A DNA stretch of 64,000 nucleotides from contig DASPKM010000006.1 of the NCBI GenBank assembly GCA_035628135.1, positions 186,001 to 250,000 of the forward strand, read 5' to 3'. Position 1 is the first letter of the stretch. Each line of letters begins with the position of its first letter. The DNA is from DASPKM01 sp035628135. Its GTDB lineage: Bacteria > Bacteroidota > Bacteroidia > Chitinophagales > Chitinophagaceae. The position numbers and the translations under genes were made by a program. Below are positions 44,425-52,342 of the stretch, in pieces. The notes under the pieces are model-generated. The model ran no database searches and was not told where the DNA came from. It saw nothing but the letters and a program-made list of their open reading frames with translations.

Positions 44425-45357
44425 ATGCAGCAACAGCGCCAACATACCGTTTTGATCAAGCAGGAAGCCTTGCGGTTAGGCTTCGACGCGTGTAACATAG
44501 CCAAGGCGCAAAAGCTTGACGATGAGGCCAGAAAGCTGGAATCATGGCTTGCGAAAGGATATCAGGGGGGCATGCAGTACATGGAAAATCATTTCGAGCT
44601 CCGCATCGATCCCTGTAAGCTGGTGCCCGGAGCAAAGAGTGTTATCGTTTTGTTATTGAACTATTTTCCGCAGCAGCAGCAAGCCGTTTCGCCCAAAATA
44701 TCCAAATACGCCTACGGAATGGATTATCATGAAGTGATAAAGGACAAGCTAAGGCAATTGCTGTCTTTTATGCAGGAACAAATCGGGCAGGTGCACGGCC
44801 GGGGCTTTGTGGATTCGGCGCCGGTGCTGGAGCGCAGTTGGGCGCAACGAAGCGGTTTGGGCTGGATAGGAAAGAATGGCAACTTGATAGCAAAACAAAA
44901 AGGCTCGTTCTATTTCATCGCCACGCTCATTACCGACCTGGAGTTGGAATACGATGACCCGTTTGCCAAAGATTACTGCGGAAGTTGCCGACGTTGCATC
45001 GAGGCCTGCCCTACCGAAGCCATTTTAGAAGACCGCGTGGTCGATGGCAGCCGCTGTATTTCCTATTTCACCATCGAATTAAAGGACCTGATGATCCCGG
45101 AAGATATGCAGGGAAAATTCAAAGACTGGATGTTTGGTTGCGATACCTGCCAGGATGTTTGTCCCTGGAACCGTTTTGCTTCGCCTACCACCGAAGCAGG
45201 CTTTACTCCGCTGCCCGAAGTATTGAACCTTACCACCAAAGAATGGGAGGCATTGACAGAAACTTCTTTTAAAAATATTTTCCGTCATTCACCTTTGAAG
45301 CGCGCCAAGTTCCAAGGCATACAACGCAACCTGAAGTTCATAAACCGTGAGACGTGA
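44425..45357 (+). CDS. queG: epoxyqueuosine reductase
   Basis: A 310-residue cytoplasmic iron-sulfur, cobalamin-dependent enzyme that reduces epoxyqueuosine to queuosine in tRNA wobble modification. The substrate pocket has VDSAPVLERSWAQRSGLGWI (catalytic Asp near residue 130). Two 4Fe-4S clusters are marked by CGSCRRCIEACP and CDTCQDVCPW. The C-terminal HEAT-like part is short, as in many Bacteroidota. It starts at ATG 44425 and is divergent from the DUF3857 array; no other queuosine gene is in the window. A 10-bp inverted repeat follows (45359-45411). Confidence 0.95.
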   Translation: MQQQRQHTVLIKQEALRLGFDACNIAKAQKLDDEARKLESWLAKGYQGGMQYMENHFELRIDPCKLVPGAKSVIVLLLNYFPQQQQAVSPKISKYAYGMDYHEVIKDKLRQLLSFMQEQIGQVHGRGFVDSAPVLERSWAQRSGLGWIGKNGNLIAKQKGSFYFIATLITDLELEYDDPFAKDYCGSCRRCIEACPTEAILEDRVVDGSRCISYFTIELKDLMIPEDMQGKFKDWMFGCDTCQDVCPWNRFASPTTEAGFTPLPEVLNLTTKEWEALTETSFKNIFRHSPLKRAKFQGIQRNLKFINRET

Positions 45358-45358
45358 A

Positions 45359-45411
45359 TTGTGAGTGGTCAGACATCTTACACTTACTACTCACCATTCA
45401 CCCACTCACAA
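45359..45411. repeat. inverted repeat after queG
   Basis: TTGTGAGTGG and CCACTCACAA are perfectly complementary, 33 bp apart. The loop contains ACTACTCACCATTCAC, and a variant (ACTACTCACTCTTCAC) is at about 38378 after the beta-lactamase-like gene, so both may be copies of one short repeat type. Confidence 0.5.
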
Positions 45412-45999
45412 CTGTATTCCGGCTTTAAAAGAAAATCTTCTGAGCTTGAAATTGAAGACTTCCGGATCTACTGCTGCCGGTTGGGTACAGAAAGGGGCTT
45501 CGCACCATATTCTCGGATATCTTGTTTCTCTCATTTTTTTCAGGCTGAAGCCGCCGCTGAACACAATGCCGCGGTTCTTTCCGATGCCGAGGCGATAGCC
45601 AAAGCCCGCGTCGTAATACAAACCACCTTTGAAGTTGCTGGTCATCCACTCCGATTTATCTTTATCCATTACCCAGGGAAAATGGCCACCAATGTCGCCA
45701 TACACAAATGGTGTATTGGGATTGTTGAACAAATTCCAGCGAAGGTCAAAAAACAGCGGCACGCTGCGGATGCGGTAACGGTCGAGCCCTAACCCTATAC
45801 CGGCGAACCAGTTTTTGTATTTAAATCCGTTGATGGTCTGCAGTTGAAATGCCATGGGCGATTGGCCTTCGAGAAAGCCGGCCTGGTTGATGGAGCTGAA
45901 GTTGCAGCCGCATCCATTTGCTTTTTTTGCGGGCTCCTGCGCTTCCAGCATTGCCGGGAACGCGATGGCCGCTATCAGTACTTTCAATAATTTGCTCAT
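45406..45999 (-). CDS. small outer-membrane beta-barrel-like protein
   Basis: A 197-residue exported protein with a signal peptide (MSKLLKVLIAAIAFPAMLEA). The mature part has a Cys-containing N-terminus (NGCGCNFSSIN) and then barrel-like strands (FAGIGLGLDRYRIRSVPLFF, then GGLYYDAGFGYRLGIG, then RRFSFKAGIQL). The terminal aromatic/leucine pattern fits an outer-membrane location. I do not recognise a named family. ATG 45999 is preferred over the in-frame TTG six bases upstream. It lies 20 bp after the LVIVD lipoprotein and is last in the sigma-factor operon. Confidence 0.8.
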   Translation of the reverse strand: MSKLLKVLIAAIAFPAMLEAQEPAKKANGCGCNFSSINQAGFLEGQSPMAFQLQTINGFKYKNWFAGIGLGLDRYRIRSVPLFFDLRWNLFNNPNTPFVYGDIGGHFPWVMDKDKSEWMTSNFKGGLYYDAGFGYRLGIGKNRGIVFSGGFSLKKMRETRYPRIWCEAPFCTQPAAVDPEVFNFKLRRFSFKAGIQL

Positions 46000-46019
46000 G
46001 TTCAAAATAGTTTTAAGCG

Positions 46020-47276
46020 TTATTGCTGGTACCCGATCTTGCTCAGCAATCTTACGTTGTTGAGGTCGGCATAGTCGAACTGGTACAGTCCGTCTTTCGC
46101 TACTACCAGCGCGAGGTTGTTATAGGCGATTACATCATAGGTCTCTATATCCTTTATTTGTTTAACCAGGCGGATGTCGTGCGCCAGCGATGCATTGAAT
46201 ATTTTCAGACCTTCCTTTCCATCGCAGATGAACAGGGTGTTGCCATCTTTGGAAAGCCCGTGCGGATTGAACAACGGATATGTCTTAACCAATACAGGTG
46301 ATGAGAGGTTGGCAATGTCCAGCACTTCCATCTGGTTGGTAAAGCCGGTGCATATGTTACCCGATCGCAACGTAACGTAAGCGTATTTATCATCCGCGAT
46401 CACGGGGTCACAGGTACGCACATGCGAAAATGTACCGAGCTGGTTCGGGAAAGAAGGATTTTGCAATCCATAAATGAACATGCCGGTATTGGAACCGATA
46501 AATAATTTATCCTTGAACGGGTAGATGGTTTCGATGCCCCAGCCCATATCGATGTGGCGGATGAATTGCGGATCGGCGGCATTGGAGATGCTGAAAACTT
46601 TCAGTTCCCGGTCACTGACGGTATACAGGTAATTGCTAACGATGCTGAAGCGCGCCATGGAACCGGCTATGCCCGCGCCGAAAGGACCGCTGGTCTTAGA
46701 CGTGGAGGCAAAGGCCGCATCGGTTACGACGAAGCAGCCGCGGCAGCCCAGGAACCCATCGCCTCCGTTACAGTCGATGACCACAGTGGTGTCTTTTTTT
46801 ACCCAGTCTACAATCACTTTGTTATTATCAGATACAAATCCATTAGTATAGCGCCGGAAAGGGAAAGCGTTTCCTTTAATGGATTTTACTGCCACCTGCA
46901 GTGGATTGGTAATGTCAAGCGTTACGAGGTCGGTGTAAGCATCGGCATAGAGTGTGTTGCCTTTTACGGCCAGGTCAATATTGCCGGGCATATCGATGAA
47001 GGCCACGTTTTTGGGTGCCGAGGGGTTGGCGTTATCGATCACGTGCACGCCACGGTCCATTTCATTGAGGAAAATATAATTGCCGAGCACGAACAATTTA
47101 CCAGGGCGCTCTACCTTTCGCGGCGCATTGCTTTTAATGTTAGCCCTAACTTCGTCGGTGGTTTTATAAACCGGCACATAGAAAGTATAGGTGCGTGTGC
47201 ACTTGTCCTTTACACAGGAAGCAAGAAAACTTGCAGCGAACAGGAAGAGCAGCCAGTTGGTAAATTTGCTTTTCAT
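46020..47276 (-). CDS. LVIVD-repeat lipoprotein
   Basis: A 418-residue lipoprotein: FLASC with Cys at 21 is the lipobox. The body is a beta-propeller of LVIVD-type blades: VHVIDNANPSAPKNVAFI, DLVTLDITNPLQVAVKSI, LKVFSISNAADPQFIRHI, MEVLDIANLSSPVLVKTY and a final LKIFNASLAHDIRLVK. Such propellers sit on the cell surface or in the periplasm and bind unknown partners. It lies downstream of the sigma/trans-envelope gene pair, separated by 95 bp, and upstream of the small barrel protein, so it is probably one of the products of that operon. Confidence 0.88.
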   Translation of the reverse strand: MKSKFTNWLLFLFAASFLASCVKDKCTRTYTFYVPVYKTTDEVRANIKSNAPRKVERPGKLFVLGNYIFLNEMDRGVHVIDNANPSAPKNVAFIDMPGNIDLAVKGNTLYADAYTDLVTLDITNPLQVAVKSIKGNAFPFRRYTNGFVSDNNKVIVDWVKKDTTVVIDCNGGDGFLGCRGCFVVTDAAFASTSKTSGPFGAGIAGSMARFSIVSNYLYTVSDRELKVFSISNAADPQFIRHIDMGWGIETIYPFKDKLFIGSNTGMFIYGLQNPSFPNQLGTFSHVRTCDPVIADDKYAYVTLRSGNICTGFTNQMEVLDIANLSSPVLVKTYPLFNPHGLSKDGNTLFICDGKEGLKIFNASLAHDIRLVKQIKDIETYDVIAYNNLALVVAKDGLYQFDYADLNNVRLLSKIGYQQ

Positions 47277-47371
47277 GACTCAAGATTTTAAATGCTGACA
47301 ACGCCGAATAAACCTTCGTTGCATGCCAGCACACATTAAAATTGAATAAACTTAAAAAGTTTCAAAGCAGA

Positions 47372-48934
47372 TCACTTGGTGAACCCGATCATCATTTTCA
47401 GTCCGGCATAGCGCACGTGCTTATCGTTATTGGTATTGTTGTTCACCAGGTTGGTGAAGCCGTACTGAAGGTGCGGCCCAAGATATAGCTGGAGATTATT
47501 TTTTGTTTTCAGGTTAAACAGTATCGACGATGCGAACATGCCCTGTGTTTTATGGAACACACGGTTGTCTTTATAATATGTGCCCGTGATGCCGTCGAAA
47601 TGCAGGGCATTGCTGTGCAACAGCCGCGCAATGCTGATGCTGTTTTCCCATACCACGCCAAATTTAGGGTTGTTATTGACGCGCCATTGCAGGCTAAGCG
47701 GCAACGATACGAAATGATAGCCGTTGGTGTATTGATTGCTGGTGCCGGCATCATAGTATTCGTGCACCACGTTCTGGACTGCGCCCTGGTTTACCGATTT
47801 GGAACTGTCTACGAATGATCCCGTCCTGATCCTGTTGGAATAATATTCATAGTTGAGCCCGAGCTTCAGTTTGAATTTTTTGCCAATGCTTTTCGACACA
47901 AATCCGCCCGCGTTAAAAGCTGCTCCTGTCATTACAGCCGATGGAAACCGGCGGATGGGTGAGCTGGTTGTCGGCGGTGCGTTGTACGCCAGGTCTGCTA
48001 CGAATGTGCTATGGAATAATTGTTTCCCGAGGTCCGATACGCCGCTTCCCGCGCTAAAGCCCCATTCGTATTTTGAAGGATTGGTTTTTTTGGCAACAGG
48101 TGGTTGAGGTGCGGGTTCCTGCGGCGGTTGTTTTGCCGAAGGTTGGTCCACTGCAACAGCGTCTTTTAATTCCGCGGTTGTATTGTCGGGTTTATTGGTA
48201 ACGGCGGTTAATTCATTGCCGGTATTGGTTTGTGGCGCTTTTACTGAATCTACTGCGACAGCGTTCTCTTTTTGTTGTGGCACAACCTGCGGCAGGTCAT
48301 TTTTTACAATGGCGTCCACACGTTCAACAGGCTGCCGGTCATTTTTACCATGACCGGCGGGTTTTTCATTAGCCTGCTTTTGCCTGGTGTCTTTTGGTGA
48401 ATTTACCCGCAGTGCAATAGTTTCGTTCTGATCGTTCTGATCGTTCTTTTGTATGCTTTGAGGCGTGGTCCTGGTATTTTTTTGCACGGCTGTTTTATCT
48501 GCGATAGTATTGCGATCGCGGACAGGATTTTTTGTATGGTCACCGGAGTTTGTTGTTGTATTATCGGTTATTGAACTGGTATTGCGGGATTCATCACGCT
48601 TAGCAACAGTGTTATCGATCGTACCAGGTGTGGGTTCAGAGGAAGCGGGTGTTTTTGCCGTTTCAATGGGTTGCCGGTTGCTGGTGGAGGTTTGTTCTTT
48701 TGCAGCGGCGGGAGTTGTGGCGGCCGTTGGTTGTTCATTATCCCGGGTATTGCTATACAGTATCCAGGCCGAACCTATCAGCAGCCCGGCAAACAATATC
48801 CACAGCAGCATGGGGCGGCGGCGCTTTTTCCTGCGGATGTCAGCCTGCACGCGAGCCCATACGTCACCGCCAGGCTGGAAACGCAGCTCCTGCATCTTTT
48901 GCTGAACCTGTTTTTCAAATTCACGGTCGTGCAT
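47372..48934 (-). CDS. trans-envelope protein: cytoplasmic N-terminus, inner-membrane helix, long linker, outer-membrane barrel
   Basis: A 520-residue protein. Residues 1-33 are cytoplasmic (MHDREFEKQVQQKMQEL). A basic patch (RRKKRRR, 34-40) and one transmembrane helix (41-60) follow. Residues 61-286 are a low-complexity linker rich in Asn, Thr, Gln and Pro. Residues 287-520 form a barrel of the PorT/opacity type (YEWGFSAGSGVSDLG, then FKLKLGLNYEYYSNRI, then GLKMMIGFTK at the end). If the helix and barrel are both real, one chain crosses both membranes. ATG 48934, with AGGAG five bases before it, overlaps the end of the sigma gene. It is the candidate partner, perhaps anti-sigma factor, of that sigma factor. 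Confidence 0.85.
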   Translation of the reverse strand: MHDREFEKQVQQKMQELRFQPGGDVWARVQADIRRKKRRRPMLLWILFAGLLIGSAWILYSNTRDNEQPTAATTPAAAKEQTSTSNRQPIETAKTPASSEPTPGTIDNTVAKRDESRNTSSITDNTTTNSGDHTKNPVRDRNTIADKTAVQKNTRTTPQSIQKNDQNDQNETIALRVNSPKDTRQKQANEKPAGHGKNDRQPVERVDAIVKNDLPQVVPQQKENAVAVDSVKAPQTNTGNELTAVTNKPDNTTAELKDAVAVDQPSAKQPPQEPAPQPPVAKKTNPSKYEWGFSAGSGVSDLGKQLFHSTFVADLAYNAPPTTSSPIRRFPSAVMTGAAFNAGGFVSKSIGKKFKLKLGLNYEYYSNRIRTGSFVDSSKSVNQGAVQNVVHEYYDAGTSNQYTNGYHFVSLPLSLQWRVNNNPKFGVVWENSISIARLLHSNALHFDGITGTYYKDNRVFHKTQGMFASSILFNLKTKNNLQLYLGPHLQYGFTNLVNNNTNNDKHVRYAGLKMMIGFTK

Positions 48935-49481
48935 ACACTCCTGGTTTTTGGTCAACCGAATTTTTTTTAATCCAACTTATGAGCAATCCCCTTGCCCGCG
49001 CATATTGTGAGCGGGAGGTGCCTTCCTGTATTCCTAATATTTTTCCTATTTCCACGTGTGAGTATCCTTCCACCGCGTGGAGGTTGAAGATGGTTTGGTA
49101 TCCTACAGGCAGCTGGCGGATGAGGTCTGCCAGTTCCTTGGCGCTCAATTGTATTTCGGGATCGTCTCCCGAAACAGGATGCAAGGTGACATCATTAAAG
49201 GAAAGCTCTGCCTGGTATCGGCTCTGCTTTTTAAGGTAGTTGATCGTAGTGTTCACCATAATTCGCCTGATCCATGCGCCCAGCTCACCCTCGGATTTGT
49301 ATTGGTGCAGGTTGACAAACACCTTTACGAACCCTTCCTGCATGGCATCCTCCGCATCCGGCATCGACTTGGTATAACGGTAGCACACGCCCAGCATATA
49401 TTCCGCAAAATGCTCATATAGTTGCCGCTGGGCGTCGGGCTTTTCCTTTAAACAGTCTTTCACCAGCTTTTGATAATCCAT
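48921..49481 (-). CDS. ECF-type RNA polymerase sigma factor
   Basis: A 186-residue sigma-70 protein. Region 2 is marked by QLYEHFAEYMLGVCYRYTKS and DAEDAMQEGFVKVFVNLHQY, region 4 by LPVGYQTIFNLHAVEGYSHV and GIQEGTSRSQYARARGLL. It starts at ATG 49481 (MDYQKLVKDCL). Its last 14 bases overlap the next gene, whose product spans the inner membrane, so the two are translationally coupled and probably form a sensor module. It is divergent from bioA across 112 bp. The likely target is its own operon. Confidence 0.95.
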   Translation of the reverse strand: MDYQKLVKDCLKEKPDAQRQLYEHFAEYMLGVCYRYTKSMPDAEDAMQEGFVKVFVNLHQYKSEGELGAWIRRIMVNTTINYLKKQSRYQAELSFNDVTLHPVSGDDPEIQLSAKELADLIRQLPVGYQTIFNLHAVEGYSHVEIGKILGIQEGTSRSQYARARGLLISWIKKNSVDQKPGVYARP

Positions 49482-49556
49482 CCCGGCTTAGGTTATGATG
49501 TTGACAAAGATGTATAAACCGGCGTTGCACAGGGCGTTAATTTTTTTTAACGGAAC

Positions 49557-49564
49557 GTATTTTT
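49557..49564 (+). promoter_or_regulatory. putative -7 box (TATTTTTG) of bioA
   Basis: TATTTTTG fits TAnnTTTG and would start transcription about 23 nt before the ATG at 49594. This supports that start over in-frame ATGs further upstream. No clear -33 element is seen. Confidence 0.5.
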
Positions 49565-49593
49565 GGCTTTCCATACTTAAATCCCTGGTTATT

Positions 49594-50895
49594 ATGGATA
49601 AATCCCTGGTTGAGCGCGACCGGCAGGCCATCTGGCATCCTTATACGCAAATGCGGCTGGCTCCCGATCCCCTGCCTATTGTAGAAGGCAGCGGCGCCCG
49701 GCTGAAAGACGAGCTGGGAAACTATTATATAGATGCCATCAGCAGTTGGTGGGTAAACCTGCATGGCCACGCCCACCCCTACCTTGCGCAAAAAATATAT
49801 GAACAGGCCCTGCAACTGGAACAGGTGATCTTTGCAGGCTTTACCCATGCCCCTGCCATCAGGCTTGCCGAGCGCCTGCTGCACATTTTGCCGAAAGGGT
49901 TCAGCAAGATTTTTTACAGCGATAATGGTTCAACCGCTGTGGAGGTGGCGCTAAAAATGGCAATGCAGTACTGGAGGAACCAGGAGCAGCCGGACATCGA
50001 TGATGCAATAAAAAGTCAACGGGGAGTAAGCAGTGTACTCAGGGGCATTACCCGCAAAAAAATCCTGGCGCTCACGCACGCATATCATGGCGATACATTC
50101 GGGGCCATGAGTGTAAGCGAACGAGGCGTATTTACCGTGGCATTCCAGGATTATTTATTCGAAGTGGCATTTGCAGACGTAAATGAATGGTCAACGGTAA
50201 ATAATGACTGGGATGAGTTTGCGTGCTTTATTTATGAGCCGATGGTGCAGGGTGCCGGCGGCATGAAGATGTGTGAAGCGCGGGCATTGAACGCATTACT
50301 TAAAAAATGCAGGCAACACCAAATCATCTGCATTGCAGATGAAGTTATGACGGGCTTTGGCCGCACGGGAAAATTATTCGCCAGTGAATACCTCGACGAA
50401 CAACCCGATATCATTTGCCTGAGCAAGGGTCTTACCGGTGGTATGATGGCGCTGGGAGCCACTGCCTGCACACAAAAAATTTATGATGCATTTTTGAGCG
50501 ATGACCGTTCCAAAACCTTTTTTCACGGCCATTCATATACAGCAAACCCCATTGCCTGCAGCGCAGGTAATGCAAGCCTCGACCTGCTGCTGCAGGATGA
50601 ATGCTTTATCAACATTCAACGCATCACGGCAAAACATGCTGGTTTTTTACAACAATTACAGCGCATTGATGTGGTTAAACATCCCCGGCAGTGCGGCACT
50701 ATCCTGGCGTTTGAGCTGGATTATGGAGACGATGGGTATTTAAACAATATCAGCAGCATCCTTCATGGCAAAGCATTGAACAAAGGCGTATTGCTGCGGC
50801 CATTGGGAAACACGGTATATATCATGCCTCCGTATTGCACCACTAATGAAGAATTGGATGAGGTGTATAATTGCGTATTGGAGATTATTGCGTAA
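49594..50895 (+). CDS. bioA: adenosylmethionine-8-amino-7-oxononanoate aminotransferase
   Basis: A 433-residue cytoplasmic PLP enzyme that converts 7-keto-8-aminopelargonate to 7,8-diaminopelargonate in biotin synthesis, with S-adenosylmethionine as donor. Family motifs: IWHPYTQM at the start, SSWWVNLHGHAHP, FYSDNGSTAVEVALKMA, ADEVMTGFGRTGK and the PLP lysine in CLSKGLTGG near residue 278. Between about 135 and 160 an extra polar stretch (QEQPDIDDAIKSQRG) lengthens a loop relative to common BioA. No bioF, bioD or bioB is in the window, so the biotin genes are split. A large palindrome follows. Confidence 0.93.
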   Translation: MDKSLVERDRQAIWHPYTQMRLAPDPLPIVEGSGARLKDELGNYYIDAISSWWVNLHGHAHPYLAQKIYEQALQLEQVIFAGFTHAPAIRLAERLLHILPKGFSKIFYSDNGSTAVEVALKMAMQYWRNQEQPDIDDAIKSQRGVSSVLRGITRKKILALTHAYHGDTFGAMSVSERGVFTVAFQDYLFEVAFADVNEWSTVNNDWDEFACFIYEPMVQGAGGMKMCEARALNALLKKCRQHQIICIADEVMTGFGRTGKLFASEYLDEQPDIICLSKGLTGGMMALGATACTQKIYDAFLSDDRSKTFFHGHSYTANPIACSAGNASLDLLLQDECFINIQRITAKHAGFLQQLQRIDVVKHPRQCGTILAFELDYGDDGYLNNISSILHGKALNKGVLLRPLGNTVYIMPPYCTTNEELDEVYNCVLEIIA

Positions 50896-50911
50896 AGCAC
50901 GCGGAAAGAAA

Positions 50912-50997
50912 AGCACAGATTTCTATAAGATTTAAGGATTACACAGAGAAGAGAATTTTATCTGTGTAATCCTTAAATCCGTTTTTAAATCTGTGCT
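50912..50997. repeat. large imperfect palindrome (36-bp arms) between bioA and SusD genes
   Basis: The left arm (50912-50947) contains AGCACAGATTT and ATTTAAGGATTACACAGA; the right arm (50961-50997) contains TCTGTGTAATCCTTAAAT and AAATCTGTGCT. The arms pair with few interruptions around a 13-bp loop. It lies between convergent genes and can act as a two-way terminator, but resembles a dispersed repeat common in Bacteroidota intergenic DNA. Confidence 0.7.
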
Positions 50998-51029
50998 ATA
51001 TTTCTTAATAATCCTTATTAACTGCCTAA

Positions 51030-52325
51030 TCAAAATACCGGATCAGGGGGCGTATTGGGGTTATTGTCCCGCTCACGGAAAGGATACGGGAAGAAATTCC
51101 GCTTTCTTTCCGAATTGGCGCGGCCAAACCTGCGCATGTCTTCGAGGCTAAGGCCTAGCATGAACAATTCTATCCTTCTTTGCTTATAGATCTGCTCCAG
51201 CAATTGCGCTTGCGTAAACGGGCCAACCAGCGGGGGCTGGCCTGCTCCTACGCCGAAAGGATCGTTTGCCGGTTGCTTGGTCACTACTTTGTTCAATTCT
51301 ATCAATGCATTCGCCAGGTCGTTCTGCCTTGCATAAACCTCTGCCTTTATCAGGATCATTTCCCCCGGCAGGTATACCGGGATCTGTGTTGTAGTACCGG
51401 CAAAAAAACCATTCACCTTCCATTTGGGAGCGCTGGTCTGCGTTAAAATATAGAAGGGCAGGCGTTTGTCTGAAAGATCAGGTTGAACGCTCGGCGGCAA
51501 TCCCATTACTGAATCTATTATCGAGTACACGTTGTTGGTGGAAGTAACGGTTTCAAAAATGGGGTTCAGGTTAACAGCGTCGAAATTGAAGGTTGATTTT
51601 TTGGTAAGGTCTACAGCGTTGGCGGATGCGAGCGCCTGCGCATAGTTGCCGGCGAACAATGAATAACGCGCCTTTAATGCGTGCAGCGTATTAATGATAT
51701 CGATGCCCGCCGGAATGTTGCTAAGGAATGCGGGGCTCATGGCATTGGCATTGATGGCCGCCTGCGCCTTATCGATGTCTGCAATGGCTTTCAGGTAACC
51801 ATTCTGGCGGCTGACGAAACCTACGTTTTCGCCGGTGCCGTCGGGCACATTTTCCCAGAAGGTAGCCAGGTTGCCGAGTGCGAGCGCTTTAAAAATGGTA
51901 GCGTATGCGATCAATCCCGAAGCAAAGTTTTTATCGCCAAGCTTTTCAGCATTGGTGATCACCAAATTTGCATCGTAAATGATCTTGTTGCTGCTGGTCC
52001 ACAATCCTGCGATTATGGTATTGGTGCCATCTACCTGGCCGCCGCCGAGGAATAGTTGGTATTCCGCGGTATTACCCTGGTTAAGGATGGTGACCTGGTT
52101 GGTGACAAACGCATCGGCGGTAATGGCATTGTACAGGGAACTGGCCCTGCCCGCCGTGTACACGCGTTGTAATCCTACCGCCACGCCGGTCAATCCTTTC
52201 GGTGAGCTGAACACCTGGTCTTCCAGGGGACGCGAGGGATCAGTATAATTCTTTTTACAACCGGCATTCAGCAAAGCCGCTGCCAGCAGTATGCAAAAAG
52301 TGGATGATTTTATATTGAGTTTCAT
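51030..52325 (-). CDS. SusD/RagB-family nutrient-binding lipoprotein
   Basis: A 431-residue surface lipoprotein, lipobox LNAGC with Cys at 23. The SusD fold is seen in the helical N-terminal half (SSLYNAITADAF, then LWTSSNKIIYDANLVITNAE, then GLIAYATIFKALALGNLATF) and the typical late motif QIYKQRRIELFMLGLSLEDM followed by RFG. It acts as the lid of the SusC-like receptor encoded 17 bp upstream (minus strand). The ligand is not known, as no glycoside hydrolase or peptidase gene is linked. The protein is shorter than classical SusD (about 550). Confidence 0.95.
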   Translation of the reverse strand: MKLNIKSSTFCILLAAALLNAGCKKNYTDPSRPLEDQVFSSPKGLTGVAVGLQRVYTAGRASSLYNAITADAFVTNQVTILNQGNTAEYQLFLGGGQVDGTNTIIAGLWTSSNKIIYDANLVITNAEKLGDKNFASGLIAYATIFKALALGNLATFWENVPDGTGENVGFVSRQNGYLKAIADIDKAQAAINANAMSPAFLSNIPAGIDIINTLHALKARYSLFAGNYAQALASANAVDLTKKSTFNFDAVNLNPIFETVTSTNNVYSIIDSVMGLPPSVQPDLSDKRLPFYILTQTSAPKWKVNGFFAGTTTQIPVYLPGEMILIKAEVYARQNDLANALIELNKVVTKQPANDPFGVGAGQPPLVGPFTQAQLLEQIYKQRRIELFMLGLSLEDMRRFGRANSERKRNFFPYPFRERDNNPNTPPDPVF

Positions 52326-52342
52326 ATAGCTTTTTTTAAGGT

